64,000 nucleotides of DNA, taken from contig NZ_CP091716.1 in assembly GCF_022009635.1 (NCBI RefSeq), positions 3,735,001-3,799,000 on the forward strand. Direction: 5' to 3'. Within the stretch, counting starts at the first letter, position 1. Each line of letters begins with the position of its first letter. The translations under genes were made by a program, and so were the position numbers. Below, piece by piece: positions 36,542-45,087 of the stretch. Under the pieces are notes generated by a model. The model was given only the letters and a program-made list of their open reading frames with translations. It was not told the DNA's origin and made no database searches. Origin of the DNA: Variovorax paradoxus (GTDB lineage: Bacteria; Pseudomonadota; Gammaproteobacteria; Burkholderiales; Burkholderiaceae_C).

Positions 36542-37516
36542 TCAGTCGATGCGGATGCCCTTGGCCTTGATGAGCCGGCCCATGGTCTGGGCCTCGCGAT
36601 CGATGATGGCGCGGGTGTCGGCCGAGTTCGTGGCCATGGGCTCCAGCCCGGCATCGGCGATCTGCCGCGCCATTTCGGGCGAGCGCGTCACGGTGGTGAT
36701 CGCCTGGTTCAGCCGTTCGACGATGTCGGCCGGCGTGCGGGCCGGAACCCAGAAGCCAAGCCATGTCGACACTTCGAGCCCCGGGTAGCGCTCGGCCAAG
36801 GTCGGCACATCGGGCAGCGCGGCGCTGCGTTGGGCGCCGGTGTACGCCAGCGCCTTCACGCGGCCGGCCTTGATGTTCGGCAGCGCCGAGATCGGCGGCT
36901 CGAAGCCCAGCATCACCTGTCCGCCGATCACGTCGGGCATGGCGCCCAGCTTGTAGGGCACGTGCAGCATCTCGATGGAAGCGGCCTCCTGCAGCAGCTC
37001 GAAGCCCAGGTGCGAGGTGCTGCCGGAGCCGTATGACGCGAAGCTGATGTGCCCCGGCTGCTTCTTGGCCAGCGCCACCAGCTCGTCGGCGTTGCGCGCG
37101 GGTACCGCGTTGTTCGCCACGATGAAGGAGCCGCCCTTGAGCGCCTGCGTCACCGGCACCAGGTCTTCCTTCGGGTTGTAGGGCAGCTTCGAGAGCAGGA
37201 ACGGCGTCATCGTGAACGGGTTGCTGGTCGAGAACAGCACCGTGTAGCCGTCGGGCGTGGCCTTGGCGACCGCGTCGGTGCCGATGGTCGCGAGCGCGCC
37301 GGGCCTGTTCTCCACGATCACCGCCACCTTCAGCAGCCGCGAGAGCTGGTCGGCATAGCTGCGCGCGAAGATGTCGGAGCCCACGCCCGGCGGCGTTGGC
37401 GTCACGATCTTGATGGTTCGCTGGGGCCAGGCTCCAGCGTTCTGCGCAAAGGCAGTGCCGGTGCCGAATGCCAGGCTTGCGGCGCAGGCCAGCACCAGTG
37501 TGTCGATCCTCTTCAT
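36542..37516 (-). CDS. Bug-family (tripartite tricarboxylate type) periplasmic solute receptor
   Basis: The protein is 324 residues. ATG 37516 has AGGAG 7 nt upstream. The upstream ATG 37546 would add ten residues before the signal. The signal peptide MKRIDTLVLACAASLAFGTGTAFA is followed by WPQRTIKIVTPTPPGVGSDIFAR and VIVENRPGALATIGTDAVAKATPDGYT, the classic Bug ligand-cap pattern. No TctA/TctB membrane subunits lie nearby, so it is an orphan receptor like most Bug proteins. It probably binds a carboxylate. Confidence 0.9.
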   Translation of the reverse strand: MKRIDTLVLACAASLAFGTGTAFAQNAGAWPQRTIKIVTPTPPGVGSDIFARSYADQLSRLLKVAVIVENRPGALATIGTDAVAKATPDGYTVLFSTSNPFTMTPFLLSKLPYNPKEDLVPVTQALKGGSFIVANNAVPARNADELVALAKKQPGHISFASYGSGSTSHLGFELLQEAASIEMLHVPYKLGAMPDVIGGQVMLGFEPPISALPNIKAGRVKALAYTGAQRSAALPDVPTLAERYPGLEVSTWLGFWVPARTPADIVERLNQAITTVTRSPEMARQIADAGLEPMATNSADTRAIIDREAQTMGRLIKAKGIRID

Positions 37517-37560
37517 CTCTTGTCTCCTGCTAGTTATGCGCCGCATGCTAAGGAGACGCT

Positions 37561-37584
37561 TTCATATTCGGAAATACCGATTTC
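37561..37584 (-). promoter_or_regulatory. Candidate LysR operator (box 2), Bug/MFS divergent promoter
   Basis: On the minus strand it reads ATCGGTATTTCCGAATATG with GAA on both ends. The half-sites TCGG and CCGA form a perfect T-N11-A palindrome. It lies 45 bp before the Bug receptor start and 26 bp before the MFS start. It matches box 1 (31114-31137) at 20 of 24 positions. Confidence 0.72.
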
Positions 37585-37609
37585 AGATGCTTTTCCATAC
37601 CCGTTCGCT

Positions 37610-39046
37610 ATGAGCCTTCAGGCTCCAGCAGCGTCGCGGCTTGCAGCCGACAATGACCCCATGCCGCCCCGCCACCGCATCGTTCCCCTCATCGTCGCCT
37701 CGCCCCTTTTCCTGCAGAACCTGGACACCTCGGTGATGGCCACGGCCTTGCCGACCATCGCCAAGGCGCTGGACGTCAGCGTGCTGCACCTGAACCTCGC
37801 GATCACCTCGTACCTGCTGAGCCTGGCGGTGTTTCTTCCGGTGAGCGGCTGGCTGGCCGAGCGCTTCGGGCCCCGGCGGGTGTTCTGCGTGGCGGTGGCC
37901 TTCTTCTCGCTGGGCTCCACCTTGTGCGGCGCGGCGCAGACGCTGCCTCAGCTGGTGGCGTTCCGCGTGCTGCAGGGGCTGGGCGGCGCGATGATGCTGC
38001 CGGTGGGGCGGCTCATCCTGCTGCGCAGCGTGCCGCCGGCGCAGATGGTGTCGGCCATGGTGTGGTTCACCGTGCCGCCCGCGTTCGGCCGGCTGGCCGG
38101 ACCGCTGTTCGGCGGCGCCATCGTCACGCTGGCCTCGTGGCGCTGGATCTTCCTCATCAACATTCCCTTCGGCCTGCTCGCGATTGCCGGGGCGCTGCGC
38201 TTCATCAACGATCTGCCGGAGGACAGCTCGCCAGCGCCCTTCGACATCGAAGGCTTCGTGCTGCTGGCCGTGGGCCTCACGTCGCTGCTCGGCAGCCTGG
38301 AGATGGTGGGCAAGTCGCTGCTGCCGGTACCGGCCATCTGGGCGATGGCGGGTTTCGGTGTGCTGGTGTCGCTGGTGTATCACCTGCGAAGCCGCAACAA
38401 GGCGGCACCGCTGATCGACCTGGGCATCCTGCGCTTTTCAACCTATCGCGCATCGATCATCGGCGGCACGCCGCTGCGCATCGCCATCGGTGCTTCGCCT
38501 TTCCTGCTGCCGCTGATGCTTCAACTGGGTTTCGGGCTGTCGCCGCTGGCCTCGGGCAGCCTGACGATGGCCACCGCGCTGGGCTCGCTGGCCACCCGCA
38601 CCGTCATGGCCAAGGCGATCCGCACAATCGGCTTCCGCTCGCTGCTGGTCGGCGCCACCTGCCTGACCAGCCTTTTCTACGTGAGCTACGGCCACTTCCG
38701 CCCGAGCACTCCGCACGTGCAGATCTTCGTCACACTGCTGTTCGGCGGGCTGGTGAACTCGATGGCCATGGTGTCGCTGCAGACGCTGGGCTTCTCGCAG
38801 ATTCCCAAGCCGCGCATGAGCCACGCGGCCACGCTGAACAGCATGGCGCAGCAACTCTCGCTGAGCCTGGGCGTGACGCTTGGCGCCACCTTGGTCACGC
38901 TGGCCGCATGGTGGAACGGCAGCGGCGCGGACCGGCTGACCGCGGAAGATTTTTCTCCGGCCTTCGGCGTGGTGGGCGCGATGACTCTGCTGTCGCTGCT
39001 GTCGTTCACCAAGCTGTCGAAGGAGGAGGGGGCGGGGTTGCGCTGA
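37610..39046 (+). CDS. MFS drug-resistance-type transporter (EmrB/QacA-like, DHA2)
   Basis: The protein is 478 residues from ATG 37610. ATG 37661 is a shorter alternative; neither has a clear ribosome site. NLDTSVMATALPTIAKAL in segment 1, WLAERFGPRRVF in loop 2-3, and FRVLQGLGGAMMLPVGRLIL in segment 5 match DHA2 proton antiporters. About 14 membrane segments are predicted by eye. It is divergent from the Bug gene and may be under box 2. It is probably an exporter of acids or toxic intermediates, but that is context only. It ends 7 bp from the convergent O-methyltransferase gene. Confidence 0.85.
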   Translation: MSLQAPAASRLAADNDPMPPRHRIVPLIVASPLFLQNLDTSVMATALPTIAKALDVSVLHLNLAITSYLLSLAVFLPVSGWLAERFGPRRVFCVAVAFFSLGSTLCGAAQTLPQLVAFRVLQGLGGAMMLPVGRLILLRSVPPAQMVSAMVWFTVPPAFGRLAGPLFGGAIVTLASWRWIFLINIPFGLLAIAGALRFINDLPEDSSPAPFDIEGFVLLAVGLTSLLGSLEMVGKSLLPVPAIWAMAGFGVLVSLVYHLRSRNKAAPLIDLGILRFSTYRASIIGGTPLRIAIGASPFLLPLMLQLGFGLSPLASGSLTMATALGSLATRTVMAKAIRTIGFRSLLVGATCLTSLFYVSYGHFRPSTPHVQIFVTLLFGGLVNSMAMVSLQTLGFSQIPKPRMSHAATLNSMAQQLSLSLGVTLGATLVTLAAWWNGSGADRLTAEDFSPAFGVVGAMTLLSLLSFTKLSKEEGAGLR

Positions 39047-39053
39047 GCGGCCT

Positions 39054-39734
39054 CTACGATTTCACGACCGAAATCGAGAACCCGTCCCAGCCCTTTTCGC
39101 CGACCGTTTGCAGCGCCGTGCTGTCCAGGCGGCTGTCGGTGGCCAGCATGTCCATGAAGCGGCGGACGCCGACGACGTTCGGGTCTTCGCTGGCCGCGTC
39201 GGCGACGGCACCGCCCCGGACCACGTTGTCGCCCACGATCACCGTGCCCGGCCGCGAGAGCTTCAGTGCCCACTCCAGATAGGCCGGGTTGTTCGGCTTG
39301 TCGGCGTCGATGAAGACGAGATCGAACGGGCCCTGCAAAGTCGGGAGCACGTCGACAGCGGCGCCGAGGCGAAGGTCAACCTTGTCGGCGATGCCGGCGG
39401 CATGGAAGTTGGCCTGCGCGACCTTCGCATGGACGGGGTCGCGCTCGAGGGTGGTGATGCGGCCTTCTTCGGGCAGCGCCCGGGCCATCCAGATGGTGCT
39501 GTAGCCGCCCAGCGTGCCGATCTCCAGCACCTTTTTGGCCCCGGTCATCCTGACGAGCAGGGCGAGGAATTTCCCTTGCACGGCCGAGACGTCGTGCGTG
39601 GGCATGCCTGCGGTCGAATTGGCAGCCAGCGCCTGGGCCAGGGCTTCGTCGGAGGGGGCCAGCTTGTCGGAGAAGTAGGCGTCGACGGTAGCCCATTTTG
39701 GGACGTCGGGGTTGGGGTAATCGGGTGTTCTCAT
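39054..39734 (-). CDS. SAM-dependent O-methyltransferase (COMT-like family)
   Basis: The protein is 226 residues from ATG 39734 with CAGGAAAAA upstream. The in-frame extension to 39971 overlaps the next gene and was rejected. AKKVLEIGTLGGYSTIWMARALP is SAM motif I, FDLVFIDADKPNNPAYLEWAL contains the metal and catalytic Asp residues, and VIVGDNVVRGG follows, matching the catechol/caffeoyl-CoA O-methyltransferase family. The substrate is unknown. It is 17 bp downstream of the HD-domain gene on the same strand, probably the third gene of that unit. Confidence 0.9.
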   Translation of the reverse strand: MRTPDYPNPDVPKWATVDAYFSDKLAPSDEALAQALAANSTAGMPTHDVSAVQGKFLALLVRMTGAKKVLEIGTLGGYSTIWMARALPEEGRITTLERDPVHAKVAQANFHAAGIADKVDLRLGAAVDVLPTLQGPFDLVFIDADKPNNPAYLEWALKLSRPGTVIVGDNVVRGGAVADAASEDPNVVGVRRFMDMLATDSRLDSTALQTVGEKGWDGFSISVVKS

Positions 39735-39751
39735 TTTTTCCTGCAGGCGCT

Positions 39752-40357
39752 TTAAATCAGGCGACTCTTTTGGAGACGCATCTCTCCTCCAGACGCAATG
39801 TCTTCGAAGATCAAATCCAGCTTGGGAAAAACGTCCCAACGATCCAAGTGCAGTCGCGTTGCGACTTCGTCGATGACACATAGTTCGAGGGCCTGCTCCC
39901 GTTTGCCTTTCCACAGCTTGTCGGCGAGGGCCACCAGCCGCTCCTCGAAGCAGACGCCAGGGGCACTCCATGCCGCATGAGATACGCAGCAGCGGGCAAC
40001 CTTTGGCTGGACATGGTGGGTGAGAAGAAGCCGTTCTCCGGATGGCTCATGCTGGGAGCCAGGGCCATCCAATTCAGCGGGGTGCTCGATTTTTCCTGCA
40101 TCGTGCACGGCAACACCCAGTTCGACCAATTTCGCATCGAAGGCTAGGCCCATGCTCGAAAGCGCATGGATCAGTTCGTCAGCAGCTTCTCCAACCAACT
40201 GGAGGTGCAGCAGAAGTCGGGTCGATGCGCCGAGCTTCCTCAGAAGGCTGTAGGCATCGTTGCGGTCAGACAGTATCAATGGATCCTCGATCCGTATGGA
40301 AGTCGCATGCCCAATGGGTTGCTGCCCACCTGGCAATTCGTTCAGGGCAGTAGTCAA
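39752..40357 (-). CDS. HD-domain phosphohydrolase with TTG start overlapping an HTH gene
   Basis: The protein is 201 residues. The proposed TTG 40357 shares TTGA with the stop of the HTH gene and has GGGAG 5 nt upstream. Upstream in-frame sequence is the shadow of that gene. All metal ligands of the HD superfamily are present: His51, HD at 85-86 (VAVHDAGKIEH), His103, His114/115, His127 and Asp146 (ALADKLWKGKR). Members hydrolyse nucleotides or phosphoesters. The substrate is unknown. GC content looks lower than in neighbours, a hint of transfer. Confidence 0.82.
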   Translation of the reverse strand: MTTALNELPGGQQPIGHATSIRIEDPLILSDRNDAYSLLRKLGASTRLLLHLQLVGEAADELIHALSSMGLAFDAKLVELGVAVHDAGKIEHPAELDGPGSQHEPSGERLLLTHHVQPKVARCCVSHAAWSAPGVCFEERLVALADKLWKGKREQALELCVIDEVATRLHLDRWDVFPKLDLIFEDIASGGEMRLQKSRLI

Positions 40358-40611
40358 TCCGCTCCCGGCTTTTCCAGCTTCACCGAGATCCCATAAAGCG
40401 CCAGCAACCCCACCATGTGTCCCACGGAAACCCCGGGCTCGCCCGATTCGATCCGCGCGATGGTCTGCACATGAACCCCCAGCCGCGCCGCCGCGGCGGC
40501 CTGGCCTTCGCCGGCGCCGGTGCGCGCCAGCTTGGCTGCGGCGCCCAGCGTCTTGATGGTCTGGAGGGCGTCTTCCCCGATATCGACTGAAATTCGTTTG
40601 CCTTGGGCCAT
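40354..40611 (-). CDS. Small XRE/HipB-like helix-turn-helix protein
   Basis: The protein is 85 residues from ATG 40611; GTG 40629 is an alternative. A short N-terminal arm (MAQGKRISVDIGEDALQTI) precedes a Cro/CI HTH: QAAAAARLGVHVQTIARIESG, then VSVGHMVGLLALYGISVKLEK, which resembles antitoxin/autorepressor HTH proteins. It is coupled by a 4-bp overlap to the HD phosphohydrolase gene and divergent from the RlmN-like gene 75 bp away. It is likely an autorepressor of the unit. No toxin fold other than the HD protein is adjacent. Confidence 0.82.
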   Translation of the reverse strand: MAQGKRISVDIGEDALQTIKTLGAAAKLARTGAGEGQAAAAARLGVHVQTIARIESGEPGVSVGHMVGLLALYGISVKLEKPGAD

Positions 40612-40685
40612 GCCCGGATTGTCCGCCACCGAAGCGGCGCGCGGCGCCCGCCGGGCACAATCCGGGGCTACAGCCCCCTCATTGC

Positions 40686-41732
40686 ATGCGAATCCACGAA
40701 CTGAAACGACGACTCCGGGAAGCCGGCGCGGGCCCCAGCCACGAGCAGCGGATCCTGCGGCTGTGGTCCCATGCGCTGCCGCGCAACAGCGGCAGGCGCC
40801 TGCCGGCGAGTTTCTTCCCGTCGTCGCTGATGGAAGCCCTGCCGTCCATCGAGGCCGAACTGGCAGGGCTGGCGCGCATCCACGCGGTCCATCCGGGCGC
40901 CGATGGCTCCGAGCGGCTGCTGGTGGCGCTGGCGGACGGCCAGACCGTCGAAAGCGTGCTGCTGCCGCGTGACGGCCTCTGCGTTTCGTCGCAGGTCGGC
41001 TGCGCCGTCGGGTGCCAGTTCTGCATGACGGGCCGCGACGGCCTGCTGCGGCAGGTGGGCAGCGCCGAGATCATTGCCCAGGTGGCGCTCGCGCGCATGC
41101 GCCGGCCGGTGCGCAAGGTGGTGTTCATGGGCATGGGCGAACCGGCGCACAACCTCGACAACGTGCTGGAAGCCATCGAACTGCTCGGCACCGTGGGCAA
41201 TGTGGGCCACAAGAACCTGGTGTTCTCCACCGTGGGCGATCCGCGCGTGTTCAATCGGCTGCTGCAGGAGCGCGTCAGGCCCGCGCTGGCGCTCTCGCTG
41301 CACACCACCAAGGCCGAACTGCGCCGGAAGTTGCTTCCGCGCGCGCCGAACATGACGCCCGAAGAACTGGTCGCCGAAGGCGAGCGCTATGCGCGAGCCA
41401 CCGGCTACCCGATCCAGTACCAGTGGACGCTGCTCGAAGGCGTGAACGACGGGCAGGACGAGATCGACGGCATCGTCCGGCTGCTCTCCGGCAAGTACTG
41501 CGTGCTGAACATGATTCCCTTCAACGCGGTCGACGGCGTGGCGTTCAGCCGCCCGTCGTGGGAGCGCTGCGAGCAGGTGGCCCGCACGCTGCACGAGCGC
41601 GGCATCCTCACCAAGCTGCGCAATTCGGCGGGGCAGGATGTCGATGGCGGCTGCGGCCAGCTGAGGGCGCGCGCCGCCGAAGTGGCCGGCGTGCGGGTGG
41701 CGATGCCGCCAAGGGCCGCGAGCCGCAAATAG
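40686..41732 (+). CDS. RlmN/Cfr-family radical SAM RNA methyltransferase
   Basis: This is a 348-residue protein. The 4Fe-4S motif CxxxCxxC is CAVGCQFC near residue 109. Both mechanistic Cys residues are conserved: one in RDGLCVSSQ before the cluster and one in DVDGGCGQL near residue 322. VVFMGMGEPAHNLDNV is also family-typical. RlmN methylates C2 of A2503 in 23S rRNA and A37 in some tRNAs. At 348 residues, and away from the usual ndk/ispG context, this may be a paralogue with a different target. Confidence 0.85.
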   Translation: MRIHELKRRLREAGAGPSHEQRILRLWSHALPRNSGRRLPASFFPSSLMEALPSIEAELAGLARIHAVHPGADGSERLLVALADGQTVESVLLPRDGLCVSSQVGCAVGCQFCMTGRDGLLRQVGSAEIIAQVALARMRRPVRKVVFMGMGEPAHNLDNVLEAIELLGTVGNVGHKNLVFSTVGDPRVFNRLLQERVRPALALSLHTTKAELRRKLLPRAPNMTPEELVAEGERYARATGYPIQYQWTLLEGVNDGQDEIDGIVRLLSGKYCVLNMIPFNAVDGVAFSRPSWERCEQVARTLHERGILTKLRNSAGQDVDGGCGQLRARAAEVAGVRVAMPPRAASRK

Positions 41733-41770
41733 TTGCCGGCGCGGCGTTCCTCCACAAAGTCTCCCAGATT

Positions 41771-41879
41771 GGCCGCGATCATCGCGCTGCCCGTTTGATT
41801 CCTCCGACGGGCACCTCCCTCCACAGGCCCTTTGCGAGATGGGGGTCATTCAGCCCGCCTTCGTGCGGGCTGCTTTTTT
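41771..41879 (+). ncRNA. Candidate 3'-UTR small RNA with CCTCC loop (A)
   Basis: It lies downstream of the RlmN-like gene. The hairpin GCCCGT (41789-41794) / ACGGGC (41807-41812) displays CCTCC in its loop, followed by unpaired ACCTCCCTCC and then a strong terminator. A second locus with the same layout is at 57036-57145. The 5' end is unknown. Confidence 0.4.
41851..41879 (+). terminator. Rho-independent terminator
   Basis: CAGCCCGC pairs with GCGGGCTG around CTTCGT, followed by CTTTTTT. The hairpin core AGCCCGCCTTCGTGCGGGCT is identical to that at 57119-57138. Confidence 0.88.
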
Positions 41880-41886
41880 GGGGCGC

Positions 41887-43308
41887 TCAGGCGTCGGCCA
41901 CAGCGTAGGGCGTGAATCGGCTTTCGTTTTCGTTCACGTCCAGCGGCCGCCCGATGAATGGAAACGCCCGCTGAGGGCAGGCCACGCGCTCGCACACCTT
42001 GCAGCCCATGCCGATGGGGGTGGGCACCTCCTGGTCGGTCAGGTCCAGGCCCTTGGAATAGATCAGCCGCGGCGCATGGCGGATGTCGCAGCCCAGGCCG
42101 ATGGCGAAAGTCTTGCTGGGCGAGGCGAAGCCGCGCTGCCCGTGCGACACGGTGCGCGCCACCCACAGGTAGGTGCGCCCGTCGGGCATGCGCGCGAGCT
42201 GCCGCAGCACGCGCCCGGGCTGGGCGAAGGCCTCGTACACGTTCCACAGCGGGCAGGTGCCGCCGGTCTTCGAAAAGTGGAAGTGCGTGGCCGACTGCCG
42301 CTTGGAGATGTTGCCGGCGCGGTCCACGCGAATGAAGAAGAAGGGCACGCCCGGCGCGCCGGGCCGCTGCATGGCGCTCAGGCGGTGGCAGACCGTCTCG
42401 AAGCCGACGCCGAAGCGGCGCGCCAGCAGGTCGATGTCGTAGCGCAGGGTTTCCGCAGCCTTCAGGAAGAGGCCGTAGGGCAGCACCACGGCGCTTGCGA
42501 AGTAGTTCGCCAGTCCGATGCGGGCCAGCGCATGCGTCGGCGCGTCGTTGAAGTTGGCGCTTTCGAGCAGCGATTCGATCAGCCTGGTCTGCTCCAGCAG
42601 CGCCAACTGGGTCGCGAGCTGGAACGATTGCTGGCCGGGCTCCAGGCTGCCCGACAGGCGCAGCACGCGGCTGGCGGGGTCGTAGCGGCGCTGGCTGTCG
42701 ATGGCGTCGTCGTCCGTGGGCACCACGCGCACGCCGTGCTGCTCCATGAGCCGCGACTGCAGCCACTCCGACAGCGGACCGCCGTGGCTGCGCGCTTCGG
42801 CCGCAAGCTCCTCGGCCTGCTGGTCGAGTTCCTCGAAGTGGTTCTGGTGGGCGAAGAAGAAATCGCGCACCGCCTCGAAGGGCATGGGGCGCGCATTCGT
42901 CAGCTCGCCGCGGCCGTCGCCGAGTTCGGTGGCCATGATCTCCAGGCGCTCCATGGCTTCCTGGTGGCGTCGGTGCAGCGCGAGCAGGGCGCGCGCCACC
43001 GCGGGCATCTGCGAGGCCACTTCGCGCAGCTCGGGCAGGGCGACGCTTTCTCCGCCGGGGTTGTCGGCCAGCGCGTCGCGCATGCTCGAGACGAGGCGGG
43101 CTTCCTCGTCTTCCGAGAACTGCTGCACGTCGACGCCGAGCGTGCGGCTGATCTTGAGCAGCACGGCCACGGTCAGTGGCCGCTGGTTCTGTTCGAGCTG
43201 ATTGAGGTAGCTGGGCGACAAGCCCAGCGCCTGGGCGAGCGCCACCTGTGTCATGCCGCGTTCGGCGCGCAGCTTGCGCAGGCGCACGCCCATGAATGTC
43301 TTGCTCAT
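41887..43308 (-). CDS. COG3800/ScfR-RamB type XRE regulator of the methylcitrate operon
   Basis: The protein is 473 residues from ATG 43308 with AGGAG upstream. It has an N-terminal Cro/CI HTH (residues ~8-62, RKLRAERGMTQVALAQALGLSPSYLNQLE), a long central IrrE/DUF955-like region, and a C-terminal domain with a Cys cluster (C436, C439, C444 in CKVCERVAC). This architecture is that of short-chain fatty acyl-responsive regulators (RamB, PrpR of Mycobacterium, ScfR), which sense acyl-CoA. It is divergent from the thioesterase-prpC operon, so it is the likely propionate regulator. Confidence 0.88.
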   Translation of the reverse strand: MSKTFMGVRLRKLRAERGMTQVALAQALGLSPSYLNQLEQNQRPLTVAVLLKISRTLGVDVQQFSEDEEARLVSSMRDALADNPGGESVALPELREVASQMPAVARALLALHRRHQEAMERLEIMATELGDGRGELTNARPMPFEAVRDFFFAHQNHFEELDQQAEELAAEARSHGGPLSEWLQSRLMEQHGVRVVPTDDDAIDSQRRYDPASRVLRLSGSLEPGQQSFQLATQLALLEQTRLIESLLESANFNDAPTHALARIGLANYFASAVVLPYGLFLKAAETLRYDIDLLARRFGVGFETVCHRLSAMQRPGAPGVPFFFIRVDRAGNISKRQSATHFHFSKTGGTCPLWNVYEAFAQPGRVLRQLARMPDGRTYLWVARTVSHGQRGFASPSKTFAIGLGCDIRHAPRLIYSKGLDLTDQEVPTPIGMGCKVCERVACPQRAFPFIGRPLDVNENESRFTPYAVADA

Positions 43309-43337
43309 CGTGTGGCTCCTTCTGATTGCGCGCCATC

Positions 43338-43444
43338 TTGCGAAACCTGCGTATTCGCAAGATTTGCAAAACAGTGATTTCTCATTCGCAATGATTGGCT
43401 AATTCAGGCCTTCATTATGGGCATGCATTTGCGTAAATTGCGAA
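43338..43444. promoter_or_regulatory. TTGCGAA/TTCGCAA repeat cluster, putative regulator-binding region
   Basis: Copies: TTGCGAA 43338-43344, TTCGCAA 43354-43360 (inverted, 9-bp spacer), TTTGCAAA 43363-43370, TTCGCAA 43385-43391, TTTGCG 43428-43433 and TTGCGAA 43438-43444. They fill the gap between the regulator and thioesterase genes. RamB-type proteins are known to bind TTTGCAAA-like sites, so this is a likely operator region for both genes. Confidence 0.7.
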
Positions 43445-43446
43445 CC

Positions 43447-43857
43447 ATGACAAACCAGAGCACGGCACTCGAACTCACGGAAATCGTGTTTCCGGAGCAC
43501 GCCAACCACTACGGCACGCTGTTCGGCGGCAACGCGCTCATGCTGATGTCCAAGGCCGCTTTCCTGGCGGCGCGGTCATTCGCGCAGGCCGACGTGGTCA
43601 TGGCCGGCTGCGGCGACGCGCAGTTCCTCGCGCCCGTGCCGGTGGGCAGCGTGCTGCGGCTGCGCGCATGGGTCAGCCGCCAGGGCCGCAGCTCGCTCAC
43701 GGTCAGCGTCACCGGCACCTTCGAGCAACTGGGGCAGCCGCCGCGCGAGGCGCTGCGCTCCTTCTTCGAGATGGTCGCCGTCGACAAGGGCGGACGGCCC
43801 AGGCGCATCCCCAAGGCATATCCGGCACACCCGCATCCAGAAAAGGAAGAAGCATGA
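43447..43857 (+). CDS. Acyl-CoA thioesterase (hotdog, YciA-like), first gene of propionate operon
   Basis: The protein is 136 residues from ATG 43447. ATG 43417 is in frame but would place operator repeats inside the gene. Neither has a clear ribosome site, and the short leader suggests a weakly initiated or near-leaderless start. [23 protein letters not shown] is the hotdog thioesterase motif (Asn/Gly and Met of BFIT-YciA enzymes), followed by [18 protein letters not shown]. It may hydrolyse propionyl-CoA or related acyl-CoA to release CoA. Its stop shares ATGA with prpC. Confidence 0.82.
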   Translation: MTNQSTALELTEIVFPEHANHYGTLFGGNALMLMSKAAFLAARSFAQADVVMAGCGDAQFLAPVPVGSVLRLRAWVSRQGRSSLTVSVTGTFEQLGQPPREALRSFFEMVAVDKGGRPRRIPKAYPAHPHPEKEEA

Positions 43858-45017
43858 ACGACACCGCAACCCCCACCGCCCCCGGCTTCAAGGCCAAGAA
43901 ATCCGTGGCGCTTTCCGGCGTGACCGCCGGCAACACCGCGCTGTGCACGGTCGGGCGCACCGGCAACGACCTGCACTACCGCGGCTACGACATCCTCGAC
44001 ATCGCGCAGGTCTGCGAGTTCGAGGAAATCGCGCACCTGCTGGTGCACGGCAAGCTGCCCACGGCGGCGGAGCTGCGCGCCTACAAGGCCAAGCTCAAGT
44101 CGATGCGCGGCCTGCCCGCGAGCTTGAAGGAGGCGCTGGAGCAACTGCCCGCCAGCGCCCACCCGATGGACGTGATGCGCACCGGCGTCTCGTCGCTGGG
44201 ATGCATGCTCCCGGAGAAGGAAGACCACAACGTGCCCGGCGCGCGCGACATCGCCGACCGGCTGATGGCTTCGCTGGGCTCGATGCTGCTGTATTGGTAC
44301 CACTGGTCGACGCAGGGCAAGCGCATCGACGTGGAAACCGACGACGACTCGATCGGCGCGCACTTCCTGCACCTGCTGCACGGCCGCAAGCCTTCGGCGA
44401 ACTGGGAGCGGGCGATGCACACCTCGCTCAACCTCTATGCCGAGCACGAGTTCAACGCCTCCACCTTCACCGCGCGCGTGGTGGCCGGCACCGGCTCCGA
44501 CATGTACTCGGCCATCACCGGTGCCATCGGCGCGCTGCGCGGGCCCAAGCACGGCGGCGCCAACGAGGTGGCCTTCGAGATCCAGAAGCGCTACGACTCG
44601 CCCGACGAGGCCGAGGCCGACATCCGCCGCCGCGTGGAAGCCAAGGAGGTGGTCATCGGCTTCGGCCACCCGGTCTACACCGTGAGCGACCCGCGCAACG
44701 TGGTCATCAAGGGCGTGGCGAAGTCGCTCTCGGAAGAGGCCGGCTCGACCAAGATGTTCGACATTGCCGAGCGCCTGGAGAGCGTGATGTGGGAGGTCAA
44801 GAAGATGTTCCCCAACCTCGACTGGTTCAGCGCCGTGAGCTACCACATGATGGGCGTGCCCACCGCCATGTTCACGCCGCTGTTCGTCATTGCCCGCACC
44901 TCGGGCTGGGCGGCGCATATCGTCGAGCAGCGCATCGACAACAAGATCATCCGCCCGAGCGCCAACTACACCGGGCCGGAAGACCTGAAGTTCGCGCCGA
45001 TCCAGGATCGGAAGTAA
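43854..45017 (+). CDS. prpC: 2-Methylcitrate synthase
   Basis: The protein is 387 residues. ATG 43854 overlaps the thioesterase stop and has AAAAGGAAG upstream. Citrate-synthase-fold motifs: [28 protein letters not shown] at the N-terminus, the catalytic His in [11 protein letters not shown], His in [14 protein letters not shown], and Asp-region [23 protein letters not shown]. The length and YRGYDI start are those of PrpC rather than GltA. It condenses propionyl-CoA with oxaloacetate in the cytosol. Confidence 0.93.
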   Translation: MNDTATPTAPGFKAKKSVALSGVTAGNTALCTVGRTGNDLHYRGYDILDIAQVCEFEEIAHLLVHGKLPTAAELRAYKAKLKSMRGLPASLKEALEQLPASAHPMDVMRTGVSSLGCMLPEKEDHNVPGARDIADRLMASLGSMLLYWYHWSTQGKRIDVETDDDSIGAHFLHLLHGRKPSANWERAMHTSLNLYAEHEFNASTFTARVVAGTGSDMYSAITGAIGALRGPKHGGANEVAFEIQKRYDSPDEAEADIRRRVEAKEVVIGFGHPVYTVSDPRNVVIKGVAKSLSEEAGSTKMFDIAERLESVMWEVKKMFPNLDWFSAVSYHMMGVPTAMFTPLFVIARTSGWAAHIVEQRIDNKIIRPSANYTGPEDLKFAPIQDRK

Positions 45018-45087
45018 AAAGAGAGTCTTGACGGGCGGCGCCGGGGGCGTGGCCCGTCATCCGGTCCCCACGCCGCCGCCAAGATCA

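Noticed and set aside
39735..39971. N-terminal extension of the O-methyltransferase
   Set aside because: It would overlap the HD-domain gene and its sequence is unlike the family. ATG 39734 has a ribosome site and the normal start.
40358..40660. N-terminal extension of the HD protein through the HTH gene
   Set aside because: The translation is Arg/Gly-rich shadow of the HTH frame. Family similarity begins after the proposed TTG.
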